Source: Ceratopteris richardii (Eukaryota; Streptophyta; Polypodiopsida; Polypodiales; Pteridaceae). From it: a stretch of 64,000 bases of DNA. Where the stretch lies: positions 82,252,878-82,316,877 of the forward strand of contig CM035441.1 of NCBI GenBank assembly GCA_020310875.1, in the 5' to 3' direction. The position numbers and the translations under genes are program-made. Below are positions 22,650 through 35,568 of this stretch, piece by piece. Under the pieces are notes generated by a model that had not been told where the DNA came from, did not search any database, and saw only the letters and a program-made list of their open reading frames with translations. Within the stretch, counting starts at the first letter, position 1; every line of letters starts with the position of its first letter.

Positions 22650-23683
22650 TATTGAGCCCATAAAAAGGCACAATGATCAAAGTCAACCACAGTCAAAGTC
22701 AAAAGCTCAAAGTCAAACTGGTCAAAGTCAATAAGGTCAAGGTCAAAGTCAACATGTTAAAAGTCAAAGTGCTAAAGTGCAGGTGTCAAAGTGCACAGGT
22801 AGTGCACAATTAATTATCCACAAAGGATAAATTGGAGAAAGTGGGTTGCAGGTTGCAGAGGTATTTTCTCTAATTTCCCTAAGGTTCAAAGTGTTTTTTT
22901 AAGTGTTTTGGAAGGTTCAGGTGAACCCCTCTTATGTGCAAAAGTGAAGACTTAAAAGGGAAACGTGAAGGTATGTGAAGCGGCAATGTACGCACAGGTG
23001 AAAGTATGGCCCCCCAATTAAAATTTTTGGTTTTAGTCTAAAGTCACTACAGGACAAAACAGGGAGTCGTTAACTTCCACTTGTGAAGACAATCTTGGGA
23101 CATCAAAGTGAGCACCAATATACTCTTGCAATTAGGAGCGTACGTGAATCGACACACTCAAATTAAGGCAAGGACTATTCTTGGACCATAATTCGAGAGT
23201 AAGCAAAAGAAGCATAGTCTAAGTAGAGCAAGAGAGGGAAGTGCAGGAGTCACCAGTGTGCGACGCAGAGAAGTGGAGTTGAAGGAGTGCATGGAGAGTG
23301 ACCAAGGGATTGTACAGAGACTGCTAAACTAGTCCCCCAAGGATCTCAAGGTCTCCTTGCAGTGTGCGCATGCCGACAGAAAGTATTCATTCCTCCCCCT
23401 TAGTGGAAGCTTGGTGCAAGATGTGCACAAGAATAAGCTTGAAGCAGGTGGAGGTCTGGTGCAGAGGAGGCCGACGGCAAGAAGACTTTGGGGTATTTGG
23501 TATTTGTAATTGAGCACTCTGTGGGATTGTGCCCAGAAGTATTGGCTTGTATTATGCTTCAAACATTGTAATTGTCTTATTGTAATCAATCGGCAGAGGC
23601 TTCCAAGGTGTATTTCCTCTTTTGGTCTTTTCCTTTTCTCCTACAAACCCTCAAACTCCTTCTTGTCTAAGAATCCCCCAACA
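22650..23683 (+). repeat. 3' LTR of the gag-protease element
   Basis: Begins TATTGAGCCC (TG changed to TA at the terminus) and ends CCCCCAACA. It keeps about 11 GTCAA motifs near its start. A purine-rich tract with GGGAGGGAGAG lies about 25 bp upstream. Confidence 0.93.
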
Positions 23684-23688
23684 GGAGT
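23684..23688 (+). other. target site duplication GGAGT (right)
   Basis: Exact match to 17067-17071. Confidence 0.9.
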
Positions 23689-23999
23689 GTTAGAGGCCAT
23701 TTCTTTACTGCCCCTCTCATAATCTAGTGCCCTCCCTGAGGAACTCAATTTCATGAATTTCGAAAACCTCAACAACCAAAATCATCCTATTCGTCCAAAC
23801 CAACCTTATCAACCAAGACCCCTTCTTTTTGTCCATCTCACATACAGTAGGAAAATATTCTTACAACAATGCATAGTCTATTATTTTGGGCAGAGCGTTT
23901 GGCAGAAATTGTTGAATCTCAAGAACCCTTTATCTTTCCAGTTCTAGAGTATAACCTTAGCTTCGACGTTTGAATCTTCATTCTTTTGTAAGGAAGCCA

Positions 24000-26800
24000 C
24001 TTTTAAGTTCAACCATGATATGAATCGTCCCATACTTCTATGGAAGACCCAATGAAGATGTTGCAAAGTTTTTGGACAACTTCGAGATGGCATATCTTGT
24101 CTCACGAAGGGATCAAGAAGCAATCAAGCTTAAGGCTTTCCCATTGGTCCTAAAAGAAGAAGAAAGAATATGGTACAAAAACTTATCCAACAAAGCAACA
24201 GAAATGTGGGAAGTAGTGCATGAAGCATTCATAATGGGATATGGCAAAAAGAATACACCCGAAGGATTATGGCAACAATTGATGTCATTAAGGCAAGTCA
24301 CACTTGAAGACTTTTCAAATTATGAGTCTAAGTTTCAGTGTGTGTGGATTAATTGGGAGAGTAGCCTAAGGGAAAATGAAGTAGTCCCATAGTTTTTGAA
24401 AAGGCATAAATTCATCTAAGGACTCTTTCCTTCTCTAAACAAAAAGTGGAGTCACAATCTCTATGTACTTTTGAAAAAGCATTAGATATAGCAAGAGTTA
24501 AGTGTAGAAAATTAAAGTTTCAGTCCTCAAAAGTTGAAAAAGTAGAACATATGGATGTTGTTCTCCTAGTACCGACTGCACAGGTAGAGAAAGGTGAAGA
24601 TCCATAGGAAGATATCTTGCAGAAGCTCATACATCAGCTAGAACAACTAACACTTAACTTGGTAACAAGACAGACCACAAAGGGAACAAAATCAAGGACA
24701 ACGACGACAAGCACAAGAGTTTATATGCTACAATTGCAATGAACATGGTCATGGTATGTATAATTGTCCTCATCCTCCTAGGAATCCAGATGATATGTAT
24801 CCTATTAGGAGGCCGCCACAATATGCACATGAACAACAAAAACAACCGCAAGTAAATATTCCACTTATCCTAATGGCTCAAGGTGATCAAAGGAAAGTGA
24901 ATGTTTCGGAGCTGACTGAGGAACAAGAGACCATGGATATGATGCCAATCAAGAGGACAAGGATGCAAGATAGAGAATGATCTCAAGATGAAGATTCAAT
25001 CATGGGTACACAAACGAAGAAAGACAAGAGTTGCAGAAGGTGAAGTTAGTAAAAGAAAGAGAAGGCCGAGAAGGAAGATCATGATGGAAGACTTTTCCCT
25101 AGGTAAGGGTATTGAACCTTATGACCTAATTGAAGATATATCCACTCAAAAACCAGATATCACTTGGGCACAATTACTCCAATTATCTTCAAAAACTAGG
25201 AGGGAGTGGTCCAAGCTAGTAAGCACTAGGAGGGCTAAAAATATGGAAATTAACCTTATAAGTGCCAATTCATGTGATGATGTGGTATCCATAGTGGATA
25301 TATATGTAAAAGGAAAAAGGATTTCCAATGTGTACATCGATGGCGGAGCACAGATGTGTGTCATGACAAAAAAAACAATGCATAGGCTAGGCTTGGATGT
25401 GACAGGACCATCTACATACAAAGCCAAAATGAAAAATAATAGTGTTGTTAAATGTGTTGGTGTAATTGAAAATTTGAGAGTTACAGTATGTGATATAGAG
25501 GTTGCTTTGGATATGTATGTCATTGCAACCAAGGGGGAGGGCTACCCTATCATATTAGGATATCCATGGTTAATCGCAGTGAAAACAGATCAAAAATGGA
25601 GTTCTAGTCTTCTAATTCTCAAACCAAATGATAGAACAAAGTCAGTTACCTATGAAGAAGGACCAGAAGAAGGAAGATCACAAGTATGAAACAGTTATAG
25701 ATTAAGAGAGCTCATGCTATGATAACGATTCTAGCAGTGAGAAATCGACGACGAAAAATGATTCATCAACACTCGAAGTCATGGGTGTGATCTTTCAAAG
25801 AAAGGAAGATGGAGGCAAAGAGGATGACCTACAATAATCACAAAGTGAGGACTCCATGCCCGAAGCCAATCTCCAAAAGATGCTATTAAAAGATCCACGT
25901 ACATCAACATGCTCAAAAGGTACCCCAAATTGTTCATTAAAGATTATAATGAGATACAAGGTGTAAAAAAAAAAGGATTCAAGTTGATCCATCCAAAGTG
26001 GAAGCCTTATTGTCTCTACCTCCTCCAACAACAACAAAGCAGACCCTCACTTTTGTACAAAAGATACGCTACATGTCACGGTTTATCCACCTTCTATCTG
26101 AAATCATATCTCCATTACAAAAGTTTGCACAAGATAGTGTCTTTGCATGGAAGGATATCCATAATGAATGTTTTGAAGAAATCAAAAGAGTACTCAGCAC
26201 TCTACCCACATTGATGCCACCAAATATGGGAGAGACTTTCTATGTGTGTCCAAGTGCAGGTGAAGAAGCAATCAGAGTAGTCTTACTCCAAAAGGATACA
26301 AAGATATCTCATATGCGTCCTGTTTACTTTCCTAGCAAGGTAATGAAAGTAAATGAGAAGAGATACACAGATGCAGAGAAACTCATGAATGCACTTATGT
26401 TTGGAGTAAGGAAGTTTCAATCTTACCTTCTTGCTAGGCCTTTCATTGTTCTTAGAAGAGATCATGCATTCCCATATGTGGTACAACATATGAGTATATA
26501 ATCTAGACTTGCAGACATAAGAGTTAGTCTTGCAGACATACTCACTTATAGGAAGTGGGAGAGGAAAATATCCAATGAGAGGGAGAGAGGAGCAACCTTG
26601 CATGAAGAAGATATTGAAGATGCACATACTGTATTTTTTTATGGTGCATATAAGTAGCAGGTCGACAAAGCAACAGGAGGATTTTTTATATATGACGAAA
26701 ACAAAAAGCTCATCTTCAAGAAAGATATAGCTCTTCCTAATGCTCATTCAAATAATGAAGCAGAATATGCAACACTATGTGAGGCCTTGCATGAATGTGT
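24000..26800 (+). pseudogene. Ty3/gypsy gag-protease-RNase H remnant
   Basis: Order of pieces: gag (FYGRPNEDVAKFL near 24030, then IWYKNLSNKA and LRQVTLEDFSNYESKF up to 24370); a zinc knuckle CYNCNEHGHGMYNC (~24727-24768); protease (VYIDGGAQMCVM ~25330, YPIILGYPWL ~25540); RT thumb/connection (ITKQTLTF-like, FIHLLSEIISPLQKF ~26080); RT-linked RNase H (VVLLQKDTK, PVYFPSKVM, EKRYTDAEKL); and a second RNase H-like piece (GGFFIYDE, ALPNAHSNNEAEYATL ~26730-26780). The second RNase H is a feature of Tat-lineage gypsy elements. The RT palm/fingers and integrase are missing and frameshifts are present. The 17.07-23.68 kb element inserted just upstream. Confidence 0.78.
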
Positions 26801-27244
26801 ATACTATGTAACATGCCCATCAAGTGGGAGCTATAGTTTGTATACTTATACTCAGGTATTCTTTATAATCCTTCATTTTTCTCCCATAGTTACTTTGCCC
26901 ATATTGGTCTTTAGTGGGAGATCGTTACCATTAGTGTCCATGTTAAATGACAAACTACCACTAGACACTTTTGTATATGTTCTTTAATAATCCATATAGT
27001 GGTTTGGTTGGTCATAGATTGTAAGTTCGATTGCATTTGTAACACCTAAGAAGTCTTTGTTTGTGCTCGCAATGTATAGTGTTTTTTTTTTTGCGTATTA
27101 TTTAGCCTTTATGTGCAGTACCGTGTGTTGAACAAGGAGTTGAGTCTTCTACTCCAAGGATATCGTTGTGGGGCGCTCAATAAGGAGAGTGCACTATGGT
27201 GCAACACCATCAAAATACTTCAAGTATCTTTTTTATGATTATTG
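26801..27244. other. no recognisable feature
   Basis: AT-rich spacer between the gypsy remnant and the 2.4 kb tandem array. The last ~30 bp resemble the 3' end of the family D repeat. Confidence 0.35.
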
Positions 27245-30200
27245 ACCTACGAACCAGCACAAATTTGAGCTACAAAAGTCATTGAGCAAGGAATGAATAA
27301 AGATTGAGTTACATAACTCCTACAAAAAATAAATTTTGTTTATTTCTACCTAAGAAGTGTAAGTGGTCAAGACTTAAGATCAAATCAAAGGTTACAAAAA
27401 GATATTAACCTTCCTTATTGGTAGCAAAAATTGAAAGTAACGTTCAAATATGATTGTGATGAAAGCTTTGTCATTATATCAAAGTGGCCCAGGTGGGCTA
27501 AGCTTACATTATGCCTCGTTATAATAACGTGAAACTTACCACAGGGGCACTTCTAATGACTCTTAGAAATGTTCTAAGAGAAGATACCAACTAGTAGTAA
27601 TATTTTTATTTTACACCTTTCTTTTAGCAGATGTAGAATAAAAATATTCATATAAAATACTCCTAACAATACCATTTATCATACAAATAAATTGGCTCAC
27701 ATTTTAGGAGATGTTGATCTTGAATTGTACCTTGAAGTGGTCATGGTGGGGAAATAGGTGAAAGTTTATTATCAAAGGTGCACATCACCCTCTTTAGTTG
27801 AATTAAATACAGAAGGAAATCATTCAAGGTCAAGAATGTGATTCAAATTCATCATAAGAACTATTTTACATCAATGGTGACACATTACTTTCTGTAAATA
27901 TCCTTTTGGAGAAGATAAACAAGAAATAGTTATAGATAAAAACTAAGTGCTAGTACCCAAGTATATACAAGTTAATCTTCACCAAACACCAATTTCATTT
28001 ATGGATTATTATTTTCTACTCCCTCCTTGGATATGAATATCAACATAATAATTTTTCCATTAAATGAAAAAATATAATATGAGAGGATATTGTAATATAT
28101 ATTTTCAATCCATGTTTCCAACCTATTTTCCTAGAGTAAGAGTAGATGGTGAGAGTAAGGATGAAGAATGAACAGTGATGTTAGATAGAACATAAAAGAA
28201 GATTCAAAATGAAAACACACTTACCTAAAAAGGAAGTTCTTCTATGGATGGATATTCCAAGAGCCTCATTAGATTAGAAAGTTAGATCCAAAATTGATAA
28301 TCACCCATAGAGATTATAATCAAAGGTCAATCAACATAAAAAGTACTTACTTTATTAGTTGAAAATAATATATTATATGTCATGCAAAGAAATTGGGTCC
28401 ATCTTAAAACAAAATACGAAAAGAATCAATGATGAAAGAATAGTTTAAACGTTATGAGAAGAGCAAGGACTATAAGGAAGTATAGACTAACTATTTCTAT
28501 GTATCTCAAAGTTATTCTAATATGTTTTAATCAACTTCTTTCTATAATTTTTAGAAAGCACTTTAGACTTTGGATCAAATTTAGTTGAATAAACGATAGA
28601 CGCAGTGATAGTCTCTCTTTTATTTTTACAAAGGACATGAATCATATAAAAAAAATAAAATAAACAAAAGTAGAAAATTTTAGAAAGTGCTAGTTTTGGA
28701 AGAGCAAGAGGAAGGTGAGCATTTCGATATAGAGGTGAGTGTAGGTGAGATAAAATGCATGGTAGGCACATTTTAAAACTAAACATTATGCAAATGAATG
28801 TTATTAGGGATGATTTGATAAAAGATATGGGAAACAACCAACATTTAAAAAGTACATCATTGGGGCAGGCTTCTATTAGGAATCGCATATAGAGGTTATT
28901 CAATTTGGTCTTGGAAATATTCAAGATTGGTCCTATTTATAGGGAATGGTAAAAATATGGTAAGAAATTATTATTATATATTGTGATTGTGCTCTTCAAA
29001 AGATATGCATCAATAGAAAACTTTAGGCTACTAGAAAATAAGAGCATCAAAATTCAAACCCTAGTTAGTAACTAGGTGTGAAAAGAAAATCAAAATATGA
29101 ATATCAAGTGTGCCATATGTCAAATTGAAACTAATTGTCGAATTCTAGGTTATTGTGAGCCCACATGAAAATAAAAAATACAAAGGAAAAGTAAAATTTA
29201 GCGTTCCCATAAATCATAGTGAAAACACCTCAAGATTTACAAAAAGCTTAATTTTTCAGATTTTTGAGATTTGAAAAGCATGGATTACATGATCTATAGG
29301 AAAAATATATCTTGGTTGCTTATTATCCATCAATCCGTAGAGATATTCTTCATTTGATATTTTTCAAAAGGTTTTCACTTCAACTTTCACAGGTGGATTT
29401 GTGTTTCTTAATCATCCACAATGTGTACAACAACATGGAGCTTATGTATTTGGAGGAGGGAGATCAGCTTCAGCTTCGCAGATTGTGGAGTTATGGACAA
29501 CCTGTACCTATTGCATATTTAGTCTGCTATCTTGTAGCTTTATTTACTTCATGATGGAATGCAATAAATATATCTAGAGCTTTGGTCCTTTGATATCTCA
29601 AGCATTTTCTTTTCATCTTGTCTAGATTTTTTCTATGTCTCTTTAATGATTATGAGACTACAAACTAGAATGAATTCGAGTTACAAAAGTCATTGAGCAA
29701 GGAATGAATCAAAACTGAAGTACATAACTCTTACAAAAAATACATTCTAATTGTGTCTACCTAAGAAGTTTAAGTGGGCAAGACTTAAGATTAAATCAAA
29801 GGCTATAGAAAGATATTAACCTTCCTTACCAGTACCACAAATTGAAAGTAACATTCAAATATGATTGTGGTGGAAGCTTTGTCATTAGATCAATGTGGCT
29901 CAAGTGCGCTAAGCTTAAGTTATGACTCACTAGAATAACATGACACTTACCATAGGGGCACTTGTAATGACTCTTAGAAATGATATAAGAGAATCATACC
30001 AACTACCAACAATATTTTTATTTTAAACATTTTTCTTATTAGATGTAGAATAAAAACATTCATATGAAATACTCCTAAAAAAACTATTTACCATACAAAT
30101 AAATTGGCTCACATCTGAGGACATGTTGATCTTAAACTATACCATAAAGTGGCCATGGTGAGGAGGTAGGTCAAAGTTTATTATTAGAAGAGAACATCAC

Positions 30201-30944
30201 CCTCTTTAATTGAATTAAATACATAAGGAAATCTTTCAAGCTGACGAACATGATTCAAATTCATCATAAGAACTATTTTACATCCATGGTGAGACATTAT
30301 TTTATGTAGATCTCCTTTTGGAGAAGATAAACAAGAAATGTTCAGAGATAAAAACTTAGTGCCTATAGCCAAGTATATACAAGTTGATCTTCACCACATA
30401 TCAGCTCATTTATGGATGATTATTTTTATCTCCCTCATTGGATATGAATATCAAGATAATAATGTTTCCATTAAATGAGAAAATATAACATGATAGAGTA
30501 TCGTAATATATATTTCCAATTCATTTTTCCAACCTTATTTTCCTAGAGTAAAAGTAGATGGAGAGAGAAAGGAGAGCTATCAATGATGAAATAAGACTTT
30601 AAACGTTATGAGAAGACCATGGAGTTGGAAAGTATAGATTAACTATTTCTATGTAGCTCAAAGTTATACCAATATGTTTTCATCAACTTCTCTCTATAAT
30701 TCTTAGAACGCACATTAGACTTTGGATCCAATTTAGTTTCATAAACGATCAAACATAAATTTGTTACTATGATTCTAGTAGATTCAAGAGAGACTCAAAA
30801 GACGTGGTGATAGTCTATCTTTGACGTTTACAAAGGACATGAATCATATAAAAAGATATATAGGGAAAGGCACAAAAACAAAAGCATAAAATTTTTAGAA
30901 TGGTTATACAATATTCAAGGGAAATTTAAAAAAATAGGTAGTAG

Positions 30945-30949
30945 ATAAA
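30945..30949 (+). other. target site duplication ATAAA (left)
   Basis: Exact match to 35840-35844. Confidence 0.88.
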
Positions 30950-31241
30950 TGTTGGGTGTGTATAGAAGTGCAAGAGACACACGAGAAGCACACACAAGGA
31001 GCACAAATGCAGCAAGACACACAGAGAAGATGATGGCTGGAATAGCTCTCTCTATTAACGATGAACTAAACTGAAGTAAGAGCTGAATGATATCCCTAAG
31101 TACAAAGTACCACCACATATGAGAGTATCAAGTATGTGGTAACATGGGGAAAAAAGCTCTAGCCAGCACTAGAGTAAAAAGTGCCCATGTATAGGGAAAA
31201 GGTTCACATCAAAGCTACCCGAGGAACACATAAGTGTAACA
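30950..31241 (-). repeat. 3' LTR of minus-strand copia
   Basis: 292 bp; begins TGTTGGGTGTG and ends GTGTAACA on the plus strand. It carries about 21 bp more than its partner near its 3' end (plus strand). Confidence 0.92.
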
Positions 31242-31287
31242 AACCCCCCTGCAGGGAATGATGTGAACACATACAGGGATTGACAGA

Positions 31288-34200
31288 TCAACCCCCACAA
31301 GGTAATAAGCCTAAAGCTTTGCGAAAAGCTTCAAACTTTTTCCATGGAAGAGCTTTGGTGAATATGTCTACCACATTATCTTGTGTAGGCACATATACCA
31401 AATCGATATCTCCTGCATGAAGGCGCTCTCTCACATAGTGATAATGCACCTCAATATGTTTGGTCCGTGCATGAAACACTAGGTTTCGTGCAACAGCCAA
31501 AGCACTCTGACTATCTGTGAGAATATGCATAGCAATATCAATCTCCATGCAAAGATCCATCAATAGGCGTCTCAGCCATATACACTCCATTGTCGTTGTG
31601 AAAACTGCCCTGTACTCAGCTTCACAACTCAATGTCGCCACTCTAGGTTGCTTCTTACTCAACCAAGATATGCATGAGTCTCCAAGGAAAAAGCAATTAC
31701 CACTAGTGGACACGTGAGTATCATAACAACCAGCCCAATCACTATCTATAAAAGCATGCAAGCATGGCTGAACAGCTTTGCCATAAAAGAGTCCTTAGCT
31801 CAAAGTGCCTTGGAGATATCTAAAAACACGTTTCACCGCTTGCCAATGCTTAGTGCCAGGGCTATGCATGAAGTGACTCAATTGGAAAACTGCATACTAT
31901 ATATCCGACCTTGTGTTGCATGCATATATAAGACATCCCACAGCTTGCTGATAAAGAGAAGTGTCAAATGCATCACTAGAACCCTCAACTGAGAACCTAA
32001 ATCCTGTCTCAACTGGTGTGGAAACTGGCTTAGAATGCTCAAAGTCAAAACACTGAAGTAGTTTTTCAACATACTTTGCTTGATGCATAACAATTCCCCC
32101 CTCAACGGATACAAAGTGGATGCCAAGCTAGTAGCTCAAAAGGCCAAGATAAGTGACATCAAAAGTATGCTACAAATCCATAAGAATGTCAAGTTTTGCA
32201 TCACATGACCCAGTCAAGAGTATGTCATCGACATAAAGAACAAGCACTATAAGATCAACCCCATTTTTGCATACATAGAGTGTGCTTTCAATCGGACTAC
32301 ATGTGAAGCCAAGAGCAATCAAGTGCTTATGTATTTTTTCATACCATGCACGTGGAGCTTGCTTGAGACCATACAAAGCTTTATGCAAGCGACAAACCAT
32401 ATACTCTTTCCCTTTCATAGCAAATCCAAGAGGTTGCTTCACATAAACCTCTTCTTGCAAATCACCATTCAAGAAGGTTGTTTTTATGTCCAACTAATGC
32501 ACTTTCCAACCTCGATGGGCAGCCAATGCAACCATGGTATGAATGGTAGTCATGCGTGAAGTAGGTGCAAAATTTTCCTCATAGTCAATGCCATATTGTT
32601 GCGCATATCCTTTGGCAACCAATCAATCTTTGTAGCGATCAATGCTATAATCAGATTTTCTCTTAATTTTGTAAACCCACTTTGTACCAATGGCATTCTT
32701 TCCTTTTGGCAATTCACATAACTCCCAAGTACCATTCCTATGTATGGAATCCATTTCTGATTGCATAGCACTCATCCATTGTGGATCATCACACGCATCT
32801 TCAAAAGAAAGTGGCTCTTCATTACATGATGTAGCAATAAGAGAATATTCCACAAAATTATTTGATGCATGGTGAAAGCTTGATCTTGTTCTACCAAGTA
32901 AAAGTGCACTCAATTTGCTATCCTACAAAGTTTGTTTCAGCCACTTTGGTATAGATTGTGCACTCTTGATAGACATGCGTTCATTATGTAAAACATCTTC
33001 AATATGTACATCATGTGTGGGCTGAATTTCATGCTCATTTTCAGCCATATTTTGATGTAAATGTTCAGCCATATGTGGTTGGAAATTTCCAGCCGTTTGG
33101 ACATTTTTTTACTGAAGTTTTTCAATTTTTCAGCCATGTTTGGCTGGAAATTCTCTGCATTTTCAGCTTTATTTGGCTGGAATTTTTCAGCCCTTTGAAC
33201 CTCAGTTGGCTGGTCTACATGGCCATAGTCACGCGCACCATTTTGTAGGGCAACGACTCAACACATAATTTGCACACATGACCGCTTCCATCCAAAACTT
33301 ATCAAGAAGATGCTTTCCTTTAACCATACATCGTGCCATTTCAAGTAGAGTTCTATTTTTATGCTCGGCAACACCATTTTCTTGAGGTCTATATGGCATC
33401 GTACATTGGTGTGAAATACCTCTTTCACGAAGAAAAGCATTAAACTCATGTGACATGTATTCACCACCACGATCCGTGCGTAGAGTCAAAAGCTTTTATG
33501 AAGAAAAATTTTCAGCCATAGCAAAACATACTTTGAAGCAAAAAAATACCTCATTCTTTGCTTTCATAGGATACACCCATGTATGGTGAGTAGCATCATC
33601 AAAAGATGGAGTCTTGACAGGACCACATACATCACTATGAAACAACTGCAATTTTCTTGTAGTGTGTGTATGACCATCTTTTGGAAAAGAAACACGATGC
33701 ATTTTTCCAAGAATGCAACCTTCACATGCTTCCTTTTCAATGGACTCAAGTGTAGGCAATCCAATTACCATGTCCTTCTTTTGCAAGTAGAGCAAACTAT
33801 TGAAGTTCAAGTGACCAAAACGAGCATGCCAAAGCTCCATTTCAGCCATGGAAGAAGTATGAGCAACTAAGACATTCGAGGCAGCCCTCTTGTATGTATC
33901 CATGCGATACAAACCATTACATAATGTACCGGACATCACGATAACATCGCCATTGCTGAAATCATGAACCATACACTTATCATCAACAAAGTGTACATGA
34001 AGTCCAGCTTTGGCAATCAACGGAACTGAAATTAAGTTCTTCTTGATACCGAGCACATACAATGCATTTTTCAAGAGAATCAGACCTCCATTTGTATCCG
34101 TAAGCTCAATTTCTCCTACTCCAATGATAGGATAAGAGGCATTGTTTGCACACACCACATGTCCTCCTTTAGGTGCATCTTTCAAAAAGTTAAAAAATCT

Positions 34201-35289
34201 TTTGCATGATGTTATGTGCTTTGAAGCACCACTATCAAAGAACCAATCTGAATCAGCCTCACCCACAACCATACATTTAGAATGTAAAGAAGCATCATAA
34301 TGACATGTAACAATACATGCCCAAAAATCTTCAGCCATATTAGCTTCATCATTCTTTGCATTTGCTAAATTTTCAGCAATAGACATGCCGGATTCCTTCT
34401 TCTTTTCATTGCGTTTATCAAGCTTTCTACACTCATCAATAGTATGACTAGCCTTTCGGCAATATTTGCATCTCTTCTTCTTTTGTAAATCACCATCATT
34501 AGAGGAATGATTGGAAGAGGAAGCTTGAGGCTTTGGTTTTGATGAACCCAAAGCTGAACCATACTTTCTTTTCCCCTTTTGTGAGATAGCAAGTGCTTGT
34601 GTTCCCTCAATCAAACCACTCATATTCACTCTAGATTGCTCTTCTTGCAAAAGAAGAGACACAACTTCATCAAATGCATACATATTAGGATTTCCTTTTA
34701 CAACCAAACGAAGTGTAGTAGCAAAGCTTTGAAAAGATTCTGGTAATCCTTTCAACAATGTAGAAATGAGTGATGCATCGGGAATGATCTCATCTATGTT
34801 TGGCAATTGCTCTTTCAAGTCCTTGATGCATGTCACATACACATCCACTAACTCATTTTCAACCATACATACATCCTCAAGTTGCTTCCTCAAGTATGCA
34901 ACACGTGCTTCATTACGCACAGCATACAAAGAAGAAAGAGTGTCCCATGCCTGTCTCGATGTAGAACATGACCGAATGTGTGGAACTATATGATGCTTCA
35001 CTGAAAGCGCAATCAAAGCATGAGCTTGAGCATCTTTTCCATCCCATCTAAGCTTCTCCTGTGTAGGTGGAGAAGGAGAAACCATTGTACTCAAAGAAAA
35101 AGCTCCATCTGTGATGGTAGACTGTGAAGTAGAAGAACCTGCCGGTCTTCGATCTACATCTGCCACTATGTTCCAAAGTTGTTTTGCAACAAGAACATGC
35201 TTCATCATGTAAGACCACATCAGATAGTTGGTCCCATCAAGCTTATCTTCAGCTTGAAGCATGCCAAACAAGTCATTGCTGCCCACCAT
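31288..35289 (-). pseudogene. copia gag-pol, broken
   Basis: Gag starts at the ATG ending at 35289 (MVGSNDLFGMLQAEDKLDG). Domains in order: gag with knuckle CKYCRKASHTIDEC (~34430-34470); protease WFFDSGASKHIT (~34205-34240); integrase HHCC (HARFGHLNF to CEGCILGKM); HSDVCGP; then a frame break near 33495; TDRGGEYM and NGVAEHKNRTLLEMA (33340-33480). After RCPTK at ~33240 the integrase C-terminus is deleted and a repeat-rich hinge follows. RT has FLNGDLQEEVYV, KALYGLKQAPRAWYEK and an intact YVDDILLTG (~32225-32250). RNase H ([37 protein letters not shown]) ends at TAG 31288. Several frameshifts separate the blocks, so it cannot make a polyprotein. Confidence 0.9.
33030..33225 (-). repeat. CAGCCA/TGGCTG imperfect repeats in the integrase-RT hinge
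   Basis: TTTCAGCCATATTT-like and TTTGGCTGGAAATT-like units alternate about six times. On the coding strand they give a repeating A-E-x-F-Q-P-N-type peptide. Similar TTTTCAGCCAT words also occur at about 33510 and 34330 in the same element. Confidence 0.6.
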
Positions 35290-35555
35290 TTCACTAAGGA
35301 ACAAGAATGTGACAAAATCTTCACTTCGATGAAAGCTAAAATGAGTGCTGAAATTTCAGCTCACAAACCGTCACTCTAATGGCGATTCTGACTGCACGAA
35401 TGGCTTCAAAATGGGGGTAAAATTCTAGTGCACCTAGTCGAAATGTTTCTTGGCTGCTGAAATTCACAGTTCTATGCTCCGAAGTCGATTTGCACTGCTA
35501 GAAGTGCGCGTGCGTCACGACGTGAAAAACCAAAACTTGAGAAGGAGTTGAAATT

Positions 35556-35568
35556 GCTCTGATACCAC
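35556..35568 (-). other. primer-binding site, tRNA-iMet type
   Basis: On the minus strand it reads GTGGTATCAGAGC directly after the LTR end, matching the initiator-Met tRNA site. Confidence 0.9.

Larger units (their letters stand above)
17072..23683 (+). mobile_element. non-autonomous LTR retrotransposon with gag-protease only (TR-GAG-like)
   Basis: 6.6 kb element with LTRs of 1040 and 1034 bp (17072-18111 and 22650-23683), a perfect 5 bp target duplication (GGAGT), a primer-site region after the 5' LTR and a purine-rich tract before the 3' LTR. The 4.5 kb interior encodes a Ty3/gypsy-type gag with zinc knuckles and an aspartic protease, then about 1.35 kb of T-rich and C-rich low-complexity DNA. 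I see no RT, RNase H or integrase. Gag-only LTR elements are known in plants as TR-GAG; this one also keeps a protease. The LTRs differ at scattered sites and small indels, so insertion is not very recent. It would need pol from a relative. Confidence 0.87.
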
